A stretch of DNA of 64,000 bases from Paulinella micropora (taxonomy: Eukaryota > Cercozoa > Imbricatea > Euglyphida), in contig BJOX01000008.1 in the NCBI GenBank assembly GCA_009731375.1, positions 1,074,489 through 1,138,488 of the forward strand, written 5' to 3'. A program made the position numbers and the translations under genes. The notes beneath the pieces were generated by a model. That model saw only the letters and a list, made by a program, of their open reading frames with translations. It was not told the origin of the DNA and did no database searches. Position 1 is the first letter of the stretch. Every line of letters begins with the position of its first letter. Below, piece after piece: positions 9,720-19,080 of this stretch.

Positions 9720-10254
9720 ATGCCGACCGTCAAAGTCTTAAGAAAGGTATTAGGTGAAGAAAAACGGAGGAGATGCCCGAAAATTAGCAAATTAAAAAAG
9801 TCAGAACTACTTTAAATTGATGGAACAATATGGGAAGATGGTTTCGGAAAAGAAAAAATTTAAGAAAACTACAAAACCACCACCTAAGTTTAAACCTTCA
9901 GAAAAAAAACAAACTGCTATTAAGCCAACCAATGACATTTCATTAAGTGGAGATACAATGAGAGAGATTGAAAAACTAAACAATGATTTAAGTAAATTTA
10001 GAGATGATGTTCATGATACACCTTTATACAGAAAAATAAGGAAAGGAACAAAGAAAGAAACTTTTGATGAAATTCAAAATATTCAAAGTATTTTGAATGA
10101 AAGACGAAATGAACTTATAAAAAGGATTAAGAATTTTGAAAAAAAGAATGTAAAATATCTTGAAGAAATAGATTATATTTTTATCAATACAACTACAATT
10201 AACAACAAATTAAAAACTATGTTAAAAAATTATAGAAAAGATAAGTGGGATTAG
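9720..10254 (+). pseudogene. Viral SAP-like basic protein with a frameshift
   Basis: Starts MPTVKVLRKVLGEEK and contains CPKISKLKKSELLKLMEQYG, which resembles a SAP-type helix-turn-helix DNA-binding motif (inference). In copy 1 an extra T at about 9813 (CTACTTTAAATTG) stops the frame after SELL. The remainder is open from 9817 to 10254 and is Lys-rich with a coiled-coil tail. Copy 2 lacks that extra T but has its own one-base loss a little later, so neither copy is intact as assembled. It converges with the next gene, the stops overlapping by four bases. Confidence 0.5.
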
Positions 10255-10775
10255 AATTTTAAGAAACATTTTTCAACATCATTATTTTTTTCCTTCTTAC
10301 CACCGCCAGAAGATTGATTATATACTTTTACACTCACACTACTAGACTTCTTACCTTTGCCTTTCTTTGGCTTCGGTTCTTCTTCTTCGCTACTTTCGCT
10401 TTCACTTTCTTCACTCTCGGGCTCAGGCTCTGGCTTCTTACTCTTCTTCTTTTCTCTCTTAGTTTCCGCTTTCGCTCTTTTGATTTTCATATTAGCCATC
10501 TTTTCCGCAATCAAGTCAGTAAAATCAACCTCATCTTCGCTATCACTCTGCTCGGGTGTGTCATCTTGGTCCTTCTCATTAATGATATCGTTAGCCACAT
10601 TTTTATTTTCTATCTCTGCTATTTTTTGTTCCATGTCTTCGTCTTCGCTTTTGACCGCATTTCGGTATTGTTCCAAAACCTTTTTGGCATGTTCCATTTT
10701 TCGTTGTTTCGCTTTCGCTTTTATTCCTTCCACAGCACTCCCCGAATTCTTACGACTTGCTTCGGGAGACGGCAT
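10251..10775 (-). CDS. Viral hypothetical charged protein
   Basis: 174-codon ORF (MPSPEASRKN...). N-terminal half helical and basic (KAKAKQRKMEHAKKVLEQY), centre acidic (DTPEQSDSEDEVDF), then Lys blocks and a Glu/Ser/Pro-rich stretch (PEPEPESEESESESSEEEE) and a Gly/Lys tail ending CFLKF. Probably disordered. Copy 2 (45172-45699) differs at several residues, including one inserted Asn, without breaking the frame, which argues that the protein is under coding constraint. Function unknown; a virion or nucleic-acid-associated role is only a guess. Confidence 0.55.
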   Translation of the reverse strand: MPSPEASRKNSGSAVEGIKAKAKQRKMEHAKKVLEQYRNAVKSEDEDMEQKIAEIENKNVANDIINEKDQDDTPEQSDSEDEVDFTDLIAEKMANMKIKRAKAETKREKKKSKKPEPEPESEESESESSEEEEPKPKKGKGKKSSSVSVKVYNQSSGGGKKEKNNDVEKCFLKF

Positions 10776-10887
10776 TTATACTAAGATTATTATATTTTAG
10801 TATTTTTTAAAATAATTAATTAATTAATTAATAATATATAAATTAATTCCATATCAATATAAAGATAAAAATATACATAAAGCGACA

Positions 10888-11535
10888 ATGCCAGACTATA
10901 AGCAAGGAAAGATTTATTCAATAAGGTCTCACCAGACAGACAAGATTTACATAGGATCAACAACTCAACCTTTACATAAAAGGTTATATTTACATAGAGT
11001 CAATTTAAAGCGAGGAGATAATTCATCAAAAGAAATAATAAAATATGATGATAACTATATTGAATTGATTGAAGAATATCCTTGTAATAATAAATATGAA
11101 TTAGAACGGAGAGAAGGTGAAATAATTAGACAGACAGAAAATTGTGTTAATAAAATCATAGCGAGAAGGACAGGAAGAGAATATTATGTAGATAATAAAA
11201 ACGAAATATCTAGAAAGCAGAGAGAACATTATTTATTTAAAAAAGACGAAATAATTGCACATCAAAAATTATATCATCATTTAAATCAAGAAAAAGTCAA
11301 AAACACCAAAAAGAAATACAGAGATAACAACAAAGAAAAAGAAAAAACTTGGAGGGAAGAAAATAAAGAGGAACTTAAAAGAAAAAATAAAGAATGGAGA
11401 GAAAAAAATAAAATAAGAATTGAGTGCGGATGTGGATCGTTTTATTTAGAAAATGATAAATCTCATCATTTTAAGACACAAAAACATATTGATTATATAG
11501 ATACATATATAGGTCTAAAATCATTTGGGTTTTAA
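10888..11535 (+). CDS. GIY-YIG endonuclease with C-terminal zinc-finger-like motif
   Basis: 215 aa. Residues 8-19 carry the GIY-YIG core in the form KIYSIR...IYIGST. Arg, Tyr and His residues follow (KRLYLHRVNL), then the Glu region (YELERREGEIIRQ). A long Lys/Glu helix links to a CGCGSFYLENDKSHHFKTQKH finger at about 180-200. Such enzymes cut DNA and often behave as homing elements. Copy 2 lacks the whole gene between otherwise matching neighbours, which supports mobility. An AT-rich spacer with ATATACATA lies just upstream. Confidence 0.85.
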   Translation: MPDYKQGKIYSIRSHQTDKIYIGSTTQPLHKRLYLHRVNLKRGDNSSKEIIKYDDNYIELIEEYPCNNKYELERREGEIIRQTENCVNKIIARRTGREYYVDNKNEISRKQREHYLFKKDEIIAHQKLYHHLNQEKVKNTKKKYRDNNKEKEKTWREENKEELKRKNKEWREKNKIRIECGCGSFYLENDKSHHFKTQKHIDYIDTYIGLKSFGF

Positions 11536-11561
11536 ATATAATTAGATATTAAATTTTTTTG

Positions 11562-11575
11562 CTTAATATACGAAT
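11562..11575 (+). promoter_or_regulatory. AATATACGA-type motif before the fibre gene
   Basis: TGCTTAATATACGA directly precedes the ATG and is conserved at the same place in copy 2 (before 45832). Similar AATATA-containing stretches sit within about 20 bases of other viral starts (9720, 10888, 15342, 15715, 16965, 21725), suggesting a common short promoter. Confidence 0.4.
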
Positions 11576-14500
11576 ATGGCAGGTTCCTCCTTCAAGTCGC
11601 TCTTGGGATTGTCAGAATTGGCCGTTGATAGTCTAGATATACTTAACTTAGACCTTACTAATACTAATATCACAGGCTTAAACACAGACAGAGTGCCAGA
11701 AGATGAAAACCCTTTGAACCTCTACTATACCGATTTACGATTTGACACAAGATTATCTACCAAATCAACTACTGACATTAAAGAAGGAAGCCGTTTATAC
11801 TACACAGAGCAACGAGTAAGGGATAATGATGAAGTCAAAGCCTCAACTCAACACCGCTCTAATACTTCCAATCCACACCAAACCAGTTTATATAATTTGA
11901 TAGACACAAACATATTTGCACAAGCAAGCGGACAATACTTAACTTACAACGATGTAGAAGGCAAATGGAAGAATACGGCCCTTGGTTCAATTGATACACT
12001 TTCAGATGTAGTCATTACAGCACCAGTGGCGATGAAATGTTATCTAACATATAACTCAATAAACTGGGTAAATAAAACATTTCCTATAAATGTTGATGAA
12101 ACAGGCAACATTAGTATGGGAATGAAGAATATAATAAACGTAAATTTACTAAATGACAAAGGTGTTGATGAATGGATATTTGAGCATAATGATAATAATA
12201 ATAAGGTGACAGCATCTGGAAGTATAGACACACATAGCGATGTGACAATATCAGGCTTTCCAGCAGATAACCAACTGATTATGTATAGCGCGGGGCAATG
12301 GAGAAATACCACACCACCCTTTCTTAGATTAGACGGCACAGCCAGTATTACGGGAGCACTAAATATGAATGGTTATGCTATTTCAGGGGCTTCTACATAT
12401 AATGGAATTAATCTCGCTAATCTCGCAGTTGATGGTTCGGTGGTCAAACTAACAGGAGACCAAACCATAGGAGGAATTAAGACATTCAGCAGTATAATAA
12501 ATGCTAGTGCGGGTATTGATATGAAAAGCCAAAGCATAACAAATGTCAATCTTGTTGATGGTGTGGATGCTTCCGTTCTTGATACTTCGGTGGTTAAACT
12601 AACAGGAGACCAAACCATAGCAGGGAATAAAAAATTTACATCAACTTTAGAAGTAAGTGGTTCGTCCAATCCTACTACTTTTGACGGCATCGGCATAGCC
12701 TTTGATACAAAAATAGGAATGATTGCCGCACAAAAAAAGCAACAGCGACTTGGTATCCGATACAAATAACTGGTTCGTATGTTGAGTTATATTCAGGTAA
12801 TTCTTTAATTATAACCGCAACTGGGACTACGCTATCTTTGAATAACAACAAAATAACAAACTTAGCCACACCATCAGCAACAACGGACGGAGCAAATAAA
12901 AGTTATGTGGATACATTAGACGGGCAAAATGTGAAACTAACAGGAAACCAAACCATAGCAGGAATTAAGACATATAGCAGTGGTGTTGAAATAACGGGAA
13001 ATTCAATCAATTCAACAACAAAGGGCACATTTATCGTTTTCAGTTCTACCAGTAATATCGGGTCAATTGCTAGTTTGGATATGAAAACTGCAACATATTA
13101 CAACTTTGAAATTTCTGCGAAAAAAAAAAGTTTTATTATTGACGGGACGATTGTCGGTTGGGTAAATGCTTCGGGGCTAGATTGTAATAGTAGCAAAATA
13201 GCCAACCTTGGAACTCCAACATTAGCGGCCGATGGAGCAACATTAGCGGCCGATGGAGCAAACAAAAGTTATGTAGATACATTGGACGGGCAAAATGTAA
13301 AACTAACAACAGACCAAACCATAACAGGAAGTAAAACATTTAATGGGGCGAGCACTACAATAAAATATCTAACTTTAACGAACAATGCCGATTTTAATAA
13401 TCAAACTATCACTAATGGTGGAAATATTACATATAATGGGGCGAGGATATTAAAGGAAAATGGAGGAGATATATTCTTTTCACAGACATCAGGTGATTAT
13501 CAGTATTTCTTATTTACTCTAAATACTGCTACAAGTGGAACCGCGAACCAACGAGGTTATGTATTCACGAATGTAGCATCTGATGTAAAAGGGGCGGGAC
13601 TTTATATTTCAAAACTTTTGGATAATAAAAGTGCTTCGTCTGACATTGTCCGTTTTAACAATGCTGGCGGTATGCGATTTTATGGTGCTTTGGATATGAA
13701 TTCAAACAACATAACAAGTGCTGGAACAATAACTTCAACCGCAGGAATAACTACGACAACATTAACAACGAGCGACAAAATAACAACAGCATCAGGCAAA
13801 CCAATAATCATAGGACAAACAACAAAAGGAGTGGGGGCAACTGGCGGATTAGAATTATATGGGGCGGCTAGCGACCCCTCGGGACCGCATATACAGGCGA
13901 TTGTATCTACGGACACTCACCCCGTTTTTCAAATGTGGAATTATGCTCATAATGATATTACATTAGGTTTTGATGCTTATGTGTCGGGAGGGGCATGGAA
14001 ATCATCTTCTGCGACATCTAACTTTTTAATACAAAAAAGCACTAATCTTATTTTCTATTACAAATCAGGAATATCGGTGGGAAATAATGTATCGTTTAAT
14101 GTCGCAATGGAAATTAATACGTCGGGAGATTTAAGCATCACAACAGCATCCAGTGGATTTTTAACATTAAGAAAAAGACCAAGTTCTACTTACGACCCAC
14201 AAATATTTATGAAATCAGGAGGTTATTCAAATTATGGAGTGGTTTGTGCTTCAACTGGCATACTTCATGCTTGAACTACTTCAAACTCAACAGGTGAGCC
14301 GTCTGGCACTTATAATTATGTTCCACTTAATGGTGCTTGGACAAAACTCATCGGACAGGAGACTAAAACCAGATATTAAAACATTAGACTGCGGGGATTG
14401 TTGTGAGAAACTAATGAAAATAAATTGCTGTTCTTATTATTTGAAAGCAGACGAAAAGAAAGAACAAAAGAACCACGGATTTATTGCTGATGAAGTTAAA

Positions 14501-14737
14501 AAAATATTTCCTGAATTTGTATCTGAAAGTGGAATAAAAGCGGACGATGGAGATTGCTACTTTGAAGGCATAACATATACAAGTTTTATGCCGATATTAG
14601 TCAGTGCTTTTCAACACATGGCGGAAAAGGTAGTTAATTTAGAAAAAGAAAATAAACTTTTACTTAATATACTACAAGACCAAGCAAACCAATTAGCAGA
14701 AATCAGAGTGGCCGTTCTTGATAATGTCAAACAATAA
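11576..14737 (+). pseudogene. Fibre-like virion protein with C-terminal S74 chaperone domain, frame-broken
   Basis: Starts MAGSSFKSLLGLSELAVD. Contains repeated VKLTGDQTI(A/G)G-K-F/Y blocks (at least four), typical of trimeric tail-fibre shafts, and ends with an S74-type intramolecular chaperone: SDRRLKPDIKTL marks the self-cleavage serine, HGFIADEV is the conserved second motif, and a coiled coil follows. Such domains trimerise the fibre and then cut themselves off. Three lesions split about 1,050 codons: a one-base loss in an A7 run near 12738, an in-frame TGA at 14272-14274 and a shift near 14340. Probably a receptor-binding surface protein. Copy 2 keeps only the first part (45832-46528). 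Confidence 0.75.
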
Positions 14738-15077
14738 TACAACCAGACTTCACAGACCACCACCTATTATGGATATGGATGGCGAACTAACTCCCGAATT
14801 AAAGTCTCGTGTTCTTGAAGTAGAACTAAAGACTGAGGAAAAAAAAGTAGAGCACGAATTGGAAGATAACTGGAATTGTTGTTGTATAAAAAACAGACCG
14901 ACAGACAGCCGACTTATTAAATACTTATTTCAAATGGGTATCATTATCTCCATTATAACCCTTTGTATCGTAAGGCTATCTGAAAAGAACTTGCCTTGTG
15001 AGGTCGCTAATACTTATGTCGGAATCCTAACACTATTGATTGGCATTTGCCTTCCATCACCTTCTTCAAAGAAGTGA
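14724..15077 (+). CDS. Small viral membrane protein with two helices
   Basis: 117 codons from the ATG at 14724, overlapping the fibre stop by 14 bases. Hydrophilic N-terminus with a WNCCCIKN cysteine cluster, a first membrane helix (FQMGIIISIITLCIVRL), a short loop with Cys, then a second hydrophobic segment (YVGILTLLIGICLPSPSSKK). Small proteins of this plan occur in virophages and related viruses; an inner-membrane role is possible but not shown. The frame is intact. Confidence 0.55.
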   Translation: MSNNNTTRLHRPPPIMDMDGELTPELKSRVLEVELKTEEKKVEHELEDNWNCCCIKNRPTDSRLIKYLFQMGIIISIITLCIVRLSEKNLPCEVANTYVGILTLLIGICLPSPSSKK

Positions 15078-15317
15078 GCACTCGTATAAATGTGTCATAT
15101 ACAATCTATTATCACCCGCACACATTAAAGGCAAAGCCTCATCAAAACTACGACACATATTATTTCCGTTATTTATGAAAACACACTTAAACCCCGTATC
15201 TACCCCTTGCTTTATACAATAAGCACAACTCTCATTCTTTTTTTCGCTTATCCGTGAGTAAAAGTCGCAGGCAGTCCGACCTAATACAGACCACATAAAT
15301 AATAATATTAATAACAT
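15066..15317 (-). CDS. Small Cys-rich, probably exported viral protein
   Basis: 83 codons on the minus strand, convergent with and overlapping the previous gene by 12 bases. Begins with a signal-peptide-like stretch (MLLILLFMWSVLGRTACDF), followed by a short domain with about seven cysteines (ESCAYCIKQG, FKCVF, MCRSF, LMCAG, YECSLL). The family is not recognised. Cysteine spacing and signal suggest disulphides and export. The overlap leaves some doubt that it is real. Confidence 0.4.
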   Translation of the reverse strand: MLLILLFMWSVLGRTACDFYSRISEKKNESCAYCIKQGVDTGFKCVFINNGNNMCRSFDEALPLMCAGDNRLYMTHLYECSLL

Positions 15318-15341
15318 AATATATTACACAATATATAAACA

Positions 15342-15706
15342 ATGTCGGAGCACAAATACCAAAAGATTATTTTTCTAAGCAATGATTTTGCTGGAGGAAG
15401 CAAAACATTTAATAAAAATATTCAAATGTCATTCACACCCACCAAAATGAATGTAAAATTTATCCACTATATGAACGACCAGACCGAAACCAAAACCAGA
15501 ATTCTTTATATGGACAGAAAATTGGAATTATTGGAACATTTGCGGACAGCACCACAGCAAACATTTCAAATCTCGGTTATAATTTGGGTGTTGTCGGATG
15601 GACTGACGGTCAATATACATGTAAAGTACTTGAAACTGACAGCGGAAATATTGATACAGGAAATTTAGCGGGAAGAATTGTTGTGTGTTTGGAATTTTTG
15701 GCTTAG
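15342..15706 (+). pseudogene. Small viral beta-rich protein with one frameshift
   Basis: First frame MSEHKYQKIIFLSND... to RILYMDR; from about 15515 the open frame changes (KIGIIGTFADSTTANIS... VVCLEFLA, stop 15704-15706). Joined it would be about 120 residues of alternating hydrophobic strands with a conserved-looking VGWTDGQYTCKVLETD stretch. It lies directly before the ATPase gene. It could be a small capsid-associated jelly-roll protein, but this is inference from position and strand pattern only. The shift is at an A4 run and could be a sequencing error. Confidence 0.45.
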
Positions 15707-15714
15707 AATATACG

Positions 15715-16533
15715 ATGCTTAAAATAAACAATGTCAAGGTGAAGTCTGTAAAACAAGAGGGTGATGGAAATAAAAAAGCAAAAGGTTATAAACTATTTAA
15801 TGAGCCGTATGCCAACATATTTCTACTCGCCCGTAAGAAGAGCGGGAAAACGACAGCACTCTTTGAAATACTGAAACGGACGACAGACAGAAAAACCCGT
15901 ATTGTCATTATTGCTTCAACGATACACAAGGACTACATTTATAAAACAATGGTAAAGCACTTTAAGAACAGAGGCAACCCGATGGCAATATATACCTTTC
16001 TTAAATCAGATGGTGTAAATGTTATTGATTATGAGTTAGACAAACTAAACAGACATGACGAGCAACACGAAGGAGAAGTAAAACAAGACAAAGAAGAAAT
16101 AGAGAAGCCACAATTTCTTTATTTCGGAAAGGAAAAGAAACAGAGCGCCGCGGAGGCACCAAAAGAACGACCAAGCAAGTATATTTCTCCAGAGGTTGTT
16201 TTTGTTTTGGATGATTTAGGGAGTGGATTAAGAGACAAGTCCGTAAGTGATTTGTTAAAAAAGAACAGACACTATAAAAGTAAGGTTATTATGTCTAGTC
16301 AGTATTTAAACGACCTACGGCCAGAAGCCATTAAGCAGTTAGATTATTTATTAATCTTTCCGGGGCAATCTCAGGACAAAATGGAACTCGTGTATAAACA
16401 CTTAGACTTATCTTTTGACTTTGATTACTTTCTTCAAAAGTATCACGAGTCTACAAAGGAGAGATTTAATTTTCTTTATGTCTCAAGTGTTGATGACGAA
16501 TTACGCAAAAATTTTAATTTTAGACTAAAATAA
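15715..16533 (+). CDS. FtsK/HerA-type genome-packaging ATPase
   Basis: 272 aa from the ATG at 15715, which follows an AATATACG motif; an open frame further upstream lacks an ATG. Walker A appears as ARKKSGKTT (residues 39-47), Walker B as VVFVLDD (161-167), then a sensor-like IMSSQYL. A charged insert (about 107-158) separates the two. The family pumps viral DNA into preformed capsids in virophages, polinton-like viruses and giant viruses. It starts the ATPase-protease-penton-major capsid block. The frame is intact and followed by a stem-loop. Confidence 0.9.
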   Translation: MLKINNVKVKSVKQEGDGNKKAKGYKLFNEPYANIFLLARKKSGKTTALFEILKRTTDRKTRIVIIASTIHKDYIYKTMVKHFKNRGNPMAIYTFLKSDGVNVIDYELDKLNRHDEQHEGEVKQDKEEIEKPQFLYFGKEKKQSAAEAPKERPSKYISPEVVFVLDDLGSGLRDKSVSDLLKKNRHYKSKVIMSSQYLNDLRPEAIKQLDYLLIFPGQSQDKMELVYKHLDLSFDFDYFLQKYHESTKERFNFLYVSSVDDELRKNFNFRLK

Positions 16534-16570
16534 TTATTTGATTTTTAAATATTTTTAAATTTTTTGGCTG

Positions 16571-16590
16571 AAAGATTTTTTAAAATCTTT
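16571..16590 (+). terminator. Perfect stem-loop after the ATPase gene
   Basis: AAAGATTTT and AAAATCTTT pair over a two-base loop, 38 bases after the ATPase stop and just before the next ATG. Placement fits 3'-end formation of the upstream message. Confidence 0.5.
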
Positions 16591-16597
16591 CTATTAT

Positions 16598-16963
16598 ATG
16601 GTAGTGAAAACAACTCGTGTTGAAGTCATTCCAACAATCGGCAAACGAACTATTAACTCAAGCACCAACATGGCTGGAGGTAAAAAGAAGACTGGACGGA
16701 AGAAGAAGCAAGGAGGCAAGGGACAGGCTGGCGGTAAGATTAACTGGGCAAAGGTTGGAAGAACCGCAATGGCAGTGAATAAATTTCTTCGTGATAACAA
16801 GATTATTTCAAAGACTGCGAATGCTCTTGGTGATGTAGGGGTTCCATATGCGTCTCGTATAGGCTCTACCGCTGCAAAACTTGGGTATGCTAAGCAGAGT
16901 GGGCGTGGCGTTTTGAAAAAATATCAATTGAAATTATTGGGAAATTTTTTTTTGCTGATATAA
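16598..16963 (+). CDS. Small basic Gly/Lys-rich viral protein, probable virion component
   Basis: 121 aa. After about 24 residues comes MAGGKKKTGRKKKQGGKG, then an amphipathic, Ala/Gly-rich part (INWAKVGRTAMAVNKFLRDNKIISKTA...). MAGG/K matches the adenovirus-type protease consensus (M/I/L)xGG/x, and the next gene encodes such a protease, so processing is plausible. Alternatively the internal Met at 16670 is the real start. Basic composition suggests binding to packaged DNA; the amphipathic part recalls membrane-active core proteins (inference). It ends one base before the next ATG. Confidence 0.6.
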   Translation: MVVKTTRVEVIPTIGKRTINSSTNMAGGKKKTGRKKKQGGKGQAGGKINWAKVGRTAMAVNKFLRDNKIISKTANALGDVGVPYASRIGSTAAKLGYAKQSGRGVLKKYQLKLLGNFFLLI

Positions 16964-16964
16964 T

Positions 16965-19005
16965 ATGTCGGCTAAGACTAAGCGAATAAAAAAGACAAAG
17001 GTAAGACCCCCGCGGGTTTATAGAAATAAAAGCGGGAAGCCGTATATTATCCAGAAGGGTAAAAAATATTATCTTAATTTCGGTAAAAAGACAAATGATA
17101 TGAGCACACTTCAAATTGTTAAACTTTTTATGAAATACTTAAGCAGACCAAAATCAAAGCGAGCACCTAAGCGAAAAGAAGACGTAAGAAAAGTCCAGAG
17201 TTTGTCGGAGAATGAGCAAAATACTAGAACTGCCATTAATGACCACTTAGACAAACTCAGAAAGGAGAAATACGAAAAGATTGATGAGATTGACCAAAAA
17301 GAGAAAAAAGCACGAGTTGATGCTGAAGAAGAAAAGAAGAGGCAAGAAAGAAAAGTCATAGCAGATGCTAAGGAAAGGCAGGATGAGTTAGCAAGGATAC
17401 ACCGCAATGAACTATCCGATATCAAGGAACGACAAGAACAAAAAGCCAGAGAACTAAGAAGGGAGCAAAAACTCATAGATGATGTAAAATATGAAGAAGA
17501 TAGAAAAAATAGGATACAAGCATTACCACCGCCACCACAATATCAATATATTATGCCACCACAGCAGGGGCAACCACAAGCACCGCCATTAGGAGCACCA
17601 CCACAAGCACCGCCCTTACCTAATTTAGGAGATGAAGCACCATTGAAAACGAAAGAGCAATATGAGGAAGAAAAAAAGCAAAAGCAGAAAGATATTGAAA
17701 CACTGAAATTAGCAGGATATACAGATAAGTTCATAAAAAAGATGAGTCGTAAAGACTTACAAAAAGCCAGTCAAGATATTCAGACGGCTATAGCCACAGC
17801 GACATCTTTAGAGGAACAGAAAAAGTTAGCAGAAGAATATAAAGAAAAACTTGAAAAGGAAGAAAAGAAAGCAGAAGAAAAGGGTAAGCATTTTGAAAAT
17901 TTACAAATTAATCAATTTTTAATCTCTGCATTTTCAAAAACTTATCACCCAAACATTACTATAAAAGAGTTAGCACAGGCTTTAAAAAAGAGACTAGATA
18001 GTGATGGACATAAAAAATTAAATTACAAAGACACTTCAAAGTGGATTATTGACATGATTAAAAGGTTTAATATTGATGTTGGAAATGAAAAGGAAAATGT
18101 AAAAAGAAAAGTAGCGGATTATGCTAGATATGAAGAGTATATGGGTATTAATGAACAAAAAGGTAGTGGAGCGNNNNNNNNNNAATACTTAGCCCGCAAA
18201 GATTGGAAACACACAATGAATAAAAAGGACTTTGTAAAAACTCTAACTAGCAAAATGACGATATACCCAAATGTTGATAAACAAGTTTCAAATGATTTGA
18301 ATATTGACGAGGGAATGCCCCAACCGCTACCCCCGGCCACCAGAGCCGGCAACAGATACGACTACACCGCCAGACCAAACCATGCCACCGAGTGTCGCGG
18401 AGACACCAGAGCAACCACAGACAGACGAGCAACAGCAAGAGCAACCACAGACAGACGAGCAACAGCAAGAGCAACCACAGGCAGACGAGCAACAGCAAGA
18501 GCAACCACAGCAAGAGGGTGAGGGGCGGGGACTAATGACTAATGAAATAGACAACATAATGAAAAAATATGGATGGTATCTCGGAGCGATAGCCAGCGAT
18601 GAAATCTACAAACTAAATCCAGAAAAAAGAAAGCGATACGGATTTATTATGAATTTGGACAATCAAAAACAATCGGGGTCTCATTGGATCGCCGTATGGA
18701 TAAGTCTAGATAAAGACAGGAGTGTTGAAGTGTATGACCCATTAGCACTTTACGAGCCGACAGAAGACTTTCAACAAAAAATGAAACAACTAATTGACCG
18801 AAGCCACACCGATAGTTATTTATTAATGAAGGTCAATCAAGTAAAGCAACAATCAGACACATCAGACACATGTGGTTGGCATAGTATGAGGTTTCTAATG
18901 GAAAGAGCGAAAGGTATTAAATTCAAATTTGCCAGCGGTTATACTGGCAGACTTAAAAGAAGACGAAGCAGAAAAGTTAAAATCACAGAATGGTTATGGA
19001 TTTGA
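16965..19005 (+). pseudogene. Adenovirus/Ulp1-type cysteine protease fused to a long coiled-coil N-terminus, one frameshift
   Basis: The first frame (16965 to about 18330) gives a basic start (MSAKTKRIKKTK...), a long Lys/Glu coiled coil and a Pro-rich linker (LPPPPQYQYIMPPQQGQ). The second frame carries a Gln-rich repeat and the protease: His in GSHWIAVWI (codon 18682-18684), Asp in VYDPL, Gln in KQQSDT and Cys in TCGWHS (codon 18871-18873). The frames meet near 18320-18340 beside a C5 run. A 10-N gap lies at 18174-18183. The enzyme matures virion proteins; an N-terminal extension this long is unusual. Joined length is about 680 residues. Confidence 0.8.
18410..18505 (+). repeat. 30-bp tandem repeat inside the protease gene
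   Basis: Three near-identical 30-base units encode the decapeptide TDEQQQEQPQ (the last with Ala for Thr). They form a flexible acidic/Gln linker between the coiled coil and the catalytic domain. Confidence 0.85.
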
Positions 19006-19051
19006 CACCTTTTTGTAAAAGATATTTTCTAATATATAGATTTTTGAGGTT

Positions 19052-19079
19052 GTAGGTGGTTTTTATAAAAAGCACCTAC
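19052..19079 (+). terminator. Near-perfect 28-nt stem-loop between protease and penton genes
   Basis: GTAGGTG/CACCTAC plus TTTTTATAAAAA with one mismatched pair. It lies 46 bases after the protease stop and ends one base before the penton ATG, so it could serve as a 3' signal or a 5' leader structure. Confidence 0.5.
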
Positions 19080-19080
19080 G

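Noticed and set aside
14260-14290. TGA read as Trp (alternative genetic code)
   Set aside because: Other viral ORFs, such as the protease at 19005, end at TGA, and TGG is used for Trp; the TGA in the fibre gene is better seen as a lesion.
11576-14737. Bacterial prophage, suggested by the fibre and S74 domain
   Set aside because: The surrounding genes (protein-primed polymerase, rve integrase, penton, double-jelly-roll capsid, adenovirus-type protease) belong to eukaryotic virophage/polinton-like viruses; no tail or terminase genes.
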